DNA of 9,165 nt from Bacteroidales bacterium (GTDB taxonomy: Bacteria; Bacteroidota; Bacteroidia; Bacteroidales; UBA932), in NCBI GenBank assembly GCA_017548805.1, contig JAFYZE010000013.1:1-9165 (forward strand), written 5' to 3'. Made by a program: the position numbers and the translations under genes. The notes under the pieces are model-generated. The model had not been told where the DNA came from and searched no databases. It was given only the letters and a program-made list of their open reading frames with translations. Positions 6,453 through 9,165 of this stretch are shown here, piece by piece; positions within the stretch are counted from its first letter, which is position 1, and each line of letters starts with the position of its first letter.

Positions 6453-7676
6453 TCAGTTGGTCCTTCCGGGATATGCCTCAAGTGCGGCGGCGAGCACCTT
6501 CATGGCCTTGCGGAGCTCGGGGACCTCGAGGACGTATGCAATACGCACCTGGTTGGTGCCCATTCCGGGCGTCCTGTAGAAAGATGCCGCAGGCGTGACC
6601 ATCACGGTCTCGCCGTCCAGGCGGAACTCGGTGAGCAGCCATTTGGCGAAAGCCTCGGCATTGTCGACCGGCAGCTCGGCTACGGTATAGAAGGCACCGT
6701 AGGGCATGGGGGTGAACACTCCGGGCATGGCATTGAGGGCCTCCACGGCAGTGTCGCGGCGGCGGATATACTCCTCACGCACCTCGTCGAAATACTCCTG
6801 CGGAGTGTCAAGTGCGCCGATGGAGGCGTACTGACCGAAAACAGGCGGACAGAGGCGCGACTGGGCGAACTTGAGCGCAGTGGCCATCACGTCCTTGTTG
6901 TGCGAGGCGATGACTCCGATGCGCGCACCGCAAAGGTTGTAGCGCTTGGAGACGGAGTCGACCAGGATGACGTTCTGTTCGCACCCGGGGATGTTCATGG
7001 CGCTGAAATGCGGCTCGTCCGTGTAGCAGAACTCGCGGTAGACCTCGTCAGAGATCAGGAAGAGTCCGTGACGCAGGCAGAAGTCGCCGAGCTTCATCAT
7101 CTCGTCCTTGGTAAAGAGCTTGCCCGAAGGGTTGCAGGGGTTGCAGAGGAGCACAGCCTTGGTCCTGGGTGTGACAAGAGCCTCGAACGCGCTGATGTCC
7201 GGGACCTTGAAGCCCTCGCGGATATCCGTATGCACGGCCTTGAGCGTCAGGCCGTTGAGGAATGCGAATGTCTGATAGTTGGTATAGAAGGGTTCCACCA
7301 CGATGATCTCGTCCCCCGGATCGGCCGCAATCTGCATCGCAACGGCGAAAGCCTCGCTGCCGGCCACCTCCACGAGGAGCTCGGAGACTTCGAGGTTGAT
7401 GCCGATCTTGCGGTAATACTTCTCAACTAGCCCCTTCCTGAGCTCCATGAGTCCTGCGGAATTGGTGTAGGAGAGATGGTGCATGCTCTCGCACTTTCGG
7501 ATGACCGCGTCGATGGCGCAGTCCGGCGACTTGATGTCCGGAGCTCCGACGTTCAGATGATAGACTTTGACGCCTGAGGCCTCAGCTGCCTCGGAAAATG
7601 GAACGAGCTTGCGGATCGCTGATGCAGGCATTGCCTGAACCTTGGAAGAGGTTCTGGGGACGTTGGAAGAACTCAT
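6453..7676 (-). CDS. PLP-dependent class I/II aminotransferase, aspartate aminotransferase-like
   Basis: A 407-residue fold-type I aminotransferase. The PLP lysine is Lys244 in [14 protein letters not shown] (241-254). NPCNPSG (179-185) carries the asparagine that contacts the cofactor ring, Asp210 (SDEVYREF, 209-216) pairs with the pyridine nitrogen, Tyr213 contacts its hydroxyl, and Arg378 (QVRIAY) should bind the substrate carboxylate. [29 protein letters not shown] near the N-terminus is typical of aspartate/aromatic aminotransferases of Bacteroidetes. It probably exchanges amino groups between glutamate/2-oxoglutarate and another amino acid; aspartate is likely but not proven by sequence. 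The ATG at 7676 is the first in frame. A second ATG 15 codons in (MPASAIRK) is possible. As first gene of the cluster, it is followed after 20 bases by aconitase. Confidence 0.92.
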   Translation of the reverse strand: MSSSNVPRTSSKVQAMPASAIRKLVPFSEAAEASGVKVYHLNVGAPDIKSPDCAIDAVIRKCESMHHLSYTNSAGLMELRKGLVEKYYRKIGINLEVSELLVEVAGSEAFAVAMQIAADPGDEIIVVEPFYTNYQTFAFLNGLTLKAVHTDIREGFKVPDISAFEALVTPRTKAVLLCNPCNPSGKLFTKDEMMKLGDFCLRHGLFLISDEVYREFCYTDEPHFSAMNIPGCEQNVILVDSVSKRYNLCGARIGVIASHNKDVMATALKFAQSRLCPPVFGQYASIGALDTPQEYFDEVREEYIRRRDTAVEALNAMPGVFTPMPYGAFYTVAELPVDNAEAFAKWLLTEFRLDGETVMVTPAASFYRTPGMGTNQVRIAYVLEVPELRKAMKVLAAALEAYPGRTN

Positions 7677-7704
7677 AATTATACACTTTTAACTAACTGC
7701 TTCC

Positions 7705-7740
7705 GCAATATACGAAATAATTTTTAAAAAATATTCAAAA
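7705..7740 (-). promoter_or_regulatory. Weak candidate promoter for the aminotransferase-led cluster
   Basis: The gap 7677-7780 is AT-rich and lies upstream of the four-gene cluster. On the minus strand, TATATTGC (7712-7705) resembles TAnnTTTG, matching six of eight consensus positions counting the free ones. A TTTTG (7740-7736) lies upstream with 23 bases between, a little longer than usual. The leader would be about 28-30 bases. A promoter is expected here; this assignment of its elements is tentative. I see no convincing terminator for the upstream aquaporin gene in the same gap. Confidence 0.35.
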
Positions 7741-7780
7741 TGCGGAAAAAAGTTGTTAAAAGTATTCCGGAGCCGTTTTT

Positions 7781-8506
7781 CTAGAACAGGAGGTTGAAAA
7801 CCAGCGCTGCGAGGACCGCGCCCGTGCACGGGCCGAGGACCGGAACCCACGCGTAGGACCAGCCGCTGTCACGCTTGCCCTTGATGGGCAGCACGGCATG
7901 CGCGCAACGCGGCGCCAGGTCCCTGGCGGGATTGATGCCGTAACCGGTCGTGCCGCCCAGGCCCATGCCTATTATCATGATCAGGCATGCTACGGGCAGC
8001 GCTCCGAGGGATCCGAGTCCTATCTGGGGAGTCTCACCTTCGGTAGAGAATACGAGAATGATGAAAACGAGCACCCAGGTGCCGAGTATCTCGCAGAAAA
8101 GGTTGCGCCAGCGGTTGGGAATGGCAGGCATGGTACAGAACGTTCCGAGCTTGGCATCGGGATCGTCCGTGATATCGTAATGGTCCTTGTAGAAGCAGTA
8201 TACCAGGCACACCCCGCAAAAACTTCCGAGCATCTGGGCGGCTGCATAAGCCGGAACCTTGGCCCATGGGAAACTTCCGGAGACCGCCAGTCCAAGGGAC
8301 ACGGCTGGATTGAGATGCGCCCCTGTGACGGGACCGGCGATGAACACTCCGCACATCACGGCGAGTCCCCATCCTATGGTTATGACCACGTATCCTGCAC
8401 CGCTTCCCTTGCTGCCCTTGAGGTTGCAGTTTGCCACCACACCGTCACCGAGCAGCATCAGGACAAGTGTCCCGAGGAATTCAAAGACGCATTCAGTGAA
8501 AATCAT
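7781..8506 (-). CDS. glpF: Aquaglyceroporin (glycerol facilitator)
   Basis: This 241-residue MIP-family channel should have six membrane helices and lets glycerol and small polyols or water pass the inner membrane. Both NPA boxes are intact: HLNPAVS (64-70) and INPARDLAPR (191-200). The aspartate after Arg195 is the mark of the glycerol-conducting group. By alignment with E. coli GlpF, the selectivity filter is Trp46, Gly180, Tyr189 and Arg195, where E. coli has Trp, Gly, Phe and Arg. A tyrosine at the third place also occurs in glycerol channels such as human AQP3. Compared with E. coli GlpF it lacks most of the N- and C-terminal tails. Its start overlaps the stop of the upstream secreted-protein gene in an ATGA, so the two are co-transcribed. 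No glycerol kinase or dehydrogenase gene is in the window. Confidence 0.95.
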   Translation of the reverse strand: MIFTECVFEFLGTLVLMLLGDGVVANCNLKGSKGSGAGYVVITIGWGLAVMCGVFIAGPVTGAHLNPAVSLGLAVSGSFPWAKVPAYAAAQMLGSFCGVCLVYCFYKDHYDITDDPDAKLGTFCTMPAIPNRWRNLFCEILGTWVLVFIILVFSTEGETPQIGLGSLGALPVACLIMIIGMGLGGTTGYGINPARDLAPRCAHAVLPIKGKRDSGWSYAWVPVLGPCTGAVLAALVFNLLF

Positions 8507-8973
8507 TTCTTCTTGTCCGACGAACGTCCTATTCCGAAGATGCTGATGTTCTGTATCAGGTAGTCCACGGCCAAGCCGGAAGGCACACGATGATAGCTGA
8601 CCGTCAGGTCCACCACTCCGTTCAAGGGACGGGTGACGGAGTTGAGACGCTTAAGGCGCTTGCCGAGCGCGGGATCCTTTTCGACGATCTCGCACTTGAG
8701 GGTATTATCCATGGAAGCATTGAAACGCATGCCCTTGACCGTGACGGTCGATGCGTCCTTCCATACGATCTCCTTGTATACGAACACGCTCGGAGCGAGC
8801 TCGACGGCCCGCAGGAACTGCTGCTGCTTGTTGGGCGACCGCAACGTATCGGTATAATGGAGGGTCCTGGGCTGCTTGCGGAGGTCTTCCTTGTATCTGT
8901 CGCCATCGGCATGCAGGGGCTGGAAGGCCAGCACCGCTACAAGCATGACTGTTAAATATTTGATGAATTTCAT
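8503..8973 (-). CDS. Small secreted protein of unknown function
   Basis: I do not recognise this 156-residue protein. It opens with a typical Sec signal peptide: MKFIKY, a hydrophobic core LTVMLVAVLAF, and a probable signal peptidase I site after HA (near residue 23, LHA|DGD). There is no lipobox cysteine, so it should be periplasmic or exported. The mature part is basic and looks beta-rich, with alternating strands (SVFVYKEIVW, STVTVKGMRF, GVVDLTVSYH) and a lysine-rich tail ending DKKK; there are no further membrane segments. The frame is open to 9039, but the longer form would cross the -7 element at 8997-9004, so I chose the ATG at 8973. Its TGA overlaps the aquaglyceroporin ATG (ATGA), implying coupled translation and perhaps a linked role at the envelope. 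Confidence 0.8.
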   Translation of the reverse strand: MKFIKYLTVMLVAVLAFQPLHADGDRYKEDLRKQPRTLHYTDTLRSPNKQQQFLRAVELAPSVFVYKEIVWKDASTVTVKGMRFNASMDNTLKCEIVEKDPALGKRLKRLNSVTRPLNGVVDLTVSYHRVPSGLAVDYLIQNISIFGIGRSSDKKK

Positions 8974-8996
8974 GAATAATCCTCTTATTGGATTGG

Positions 8997-9025
8997 CAAA
9001 TATACGAAAATTAGGCCAAGTACAA
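8997..9025 (-). promoter_or_regulatory. Promoter of the secreted protein-aquaglyceroporin pair
   Basis: The minus strand has TATATTTG at 9004-8997, a perfect match to the Bacteroidetes -7 consensus, with a TTG 18 bases further upstream (9025-9023). The element ends 23 bases before the ATG at 8973, predicting a leader of about 18 bases. The flanking sequence (AATTTTCG before the element) resembles the other promoters in the window. Confidence 0.6.
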
Positions 9026-9064
9026 GAAATGAGTCGCAAGAAATCAATTTTTAAAGAAAATGTC

Positions 9065-9072
9065 TATCTTTA
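9065..9072 (+). promoter_or_regulatory. -7 element for the rightmost plus-strand gene
   Basis: TATCTTTA matches TAnnTTTG at all but the last base, and lies 31 bases before the ATG at 9104. The AT-rich stretch 9041-9060 precedes it. Together with the minus-strand promoter at 8997-9025, it forms a divergent promoter region between two genes. Confidence 0.45.
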
Positions 9073-9103
9073 CGACATTGTACTGAAAACCGAAACAGTC
9101 GAA

Positions 9104-9165
9104 ATGAAGAAAACCCTCAACGATATCTGTGCGGCATACACCCTCGCCGACGAGGTGAAAGCCAT
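9104..9165 (+). CDS. N-terminal start of an unidentified gene (partial)
   Basis: An ATG at 9104 opens a frame that stays open to the window edge, giving 20 codons (MKKTLNDICAAYTLADEVKA). The frame follows a -7-like element at a sensible distance and has the same third-position G/C preference as its neighbours, which is why I call it a gene. No signal peptide is evident, and the segment looks like one amphipathic helix. It is too short to assign to a family. Confidence 0.55.
   Translation, partial: MKKTLNDICAAYTLADEVKA

Noticed and set aside
8974..9039. A longer start for the secreted protein at 9039.
   Set aside because: It would bury the signal peptide behind 22 residues and cross the -7 element.

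Overview
The window looks like a chromosomal segment of a Bacteroidota, most likely Bacteroidales, organism with a fairly GC-rich genome. Three things suggest this. AT-rich intergenic gaps carry copies of the Bacteroidetes -7 element (TAnnTTTG) instead of sigma70 -10/-35 boxes, start codons lack clear Shine-Dalgarno sequences, and the aconitase and citrate synthase are of the mitochondrial-like types known from Bacteroides. I see no rRNA, tRNA, insertion sequence, phage gene or CRISPR array, and no gene-free stretch longer than about 135 bases.

Layout from left to right. (1) The 3' end of a plus-strand serine hydrolase of the beta-lactamase-related family. (2) A convergent TauE/SafE-type membrane transporter on the minus strand. 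(3) Divergent from it, a plus-strand lipoprotein that joins a flavodoxin domain to a C-terminal segment strikingly like a stefin-type cystatin. (4) A convergent Nudix hydrolase on the minus strand with its own promoter. (5) Two tandem near-identical hairpin repeats. (6) A tightly packed minus-strand gene cluster, in transcription order: class I/II aminotransferase, aconitase, citrate synthase, low-molecular-weight protein tyrosine phosphatase. (7) A second minus-strand pair: a small secreted protein overlapping an aquaglyceroporin by 4 bases. (8) The first 20 codons of an unidentified plus-strand gene.

How the genes fit together. Citrate synthase and aconitase form the citrate-to-isocitrate entry of the oxidative TCA branch, which in fermentative Bacteroidales mainly supplies 2-oxoglutarate for glutamate. 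The aminotransferase at the head of the cluster could interconvert oxaloacetate/aspartate and 2-oxoglutarate/glutamate, so the cluster reads as a carbon-nitrogen junction. Isocitrate dehydrogenase, which lies with these genes in Bacteroides fragilis, is absent here. The phosphatase follows citrate synthase after one base, and the cluster ends in a hairpin with a short T tract. The transporter/flavodoxin pair and the secreted protein/glycerol-channel pair look like independent units.

The best candidates for something new are the flavodoxin-cystatin fusion, the tandem hairpin element, and the rearranged TCA cluster. No multi-gene defence or mobile system is visible.
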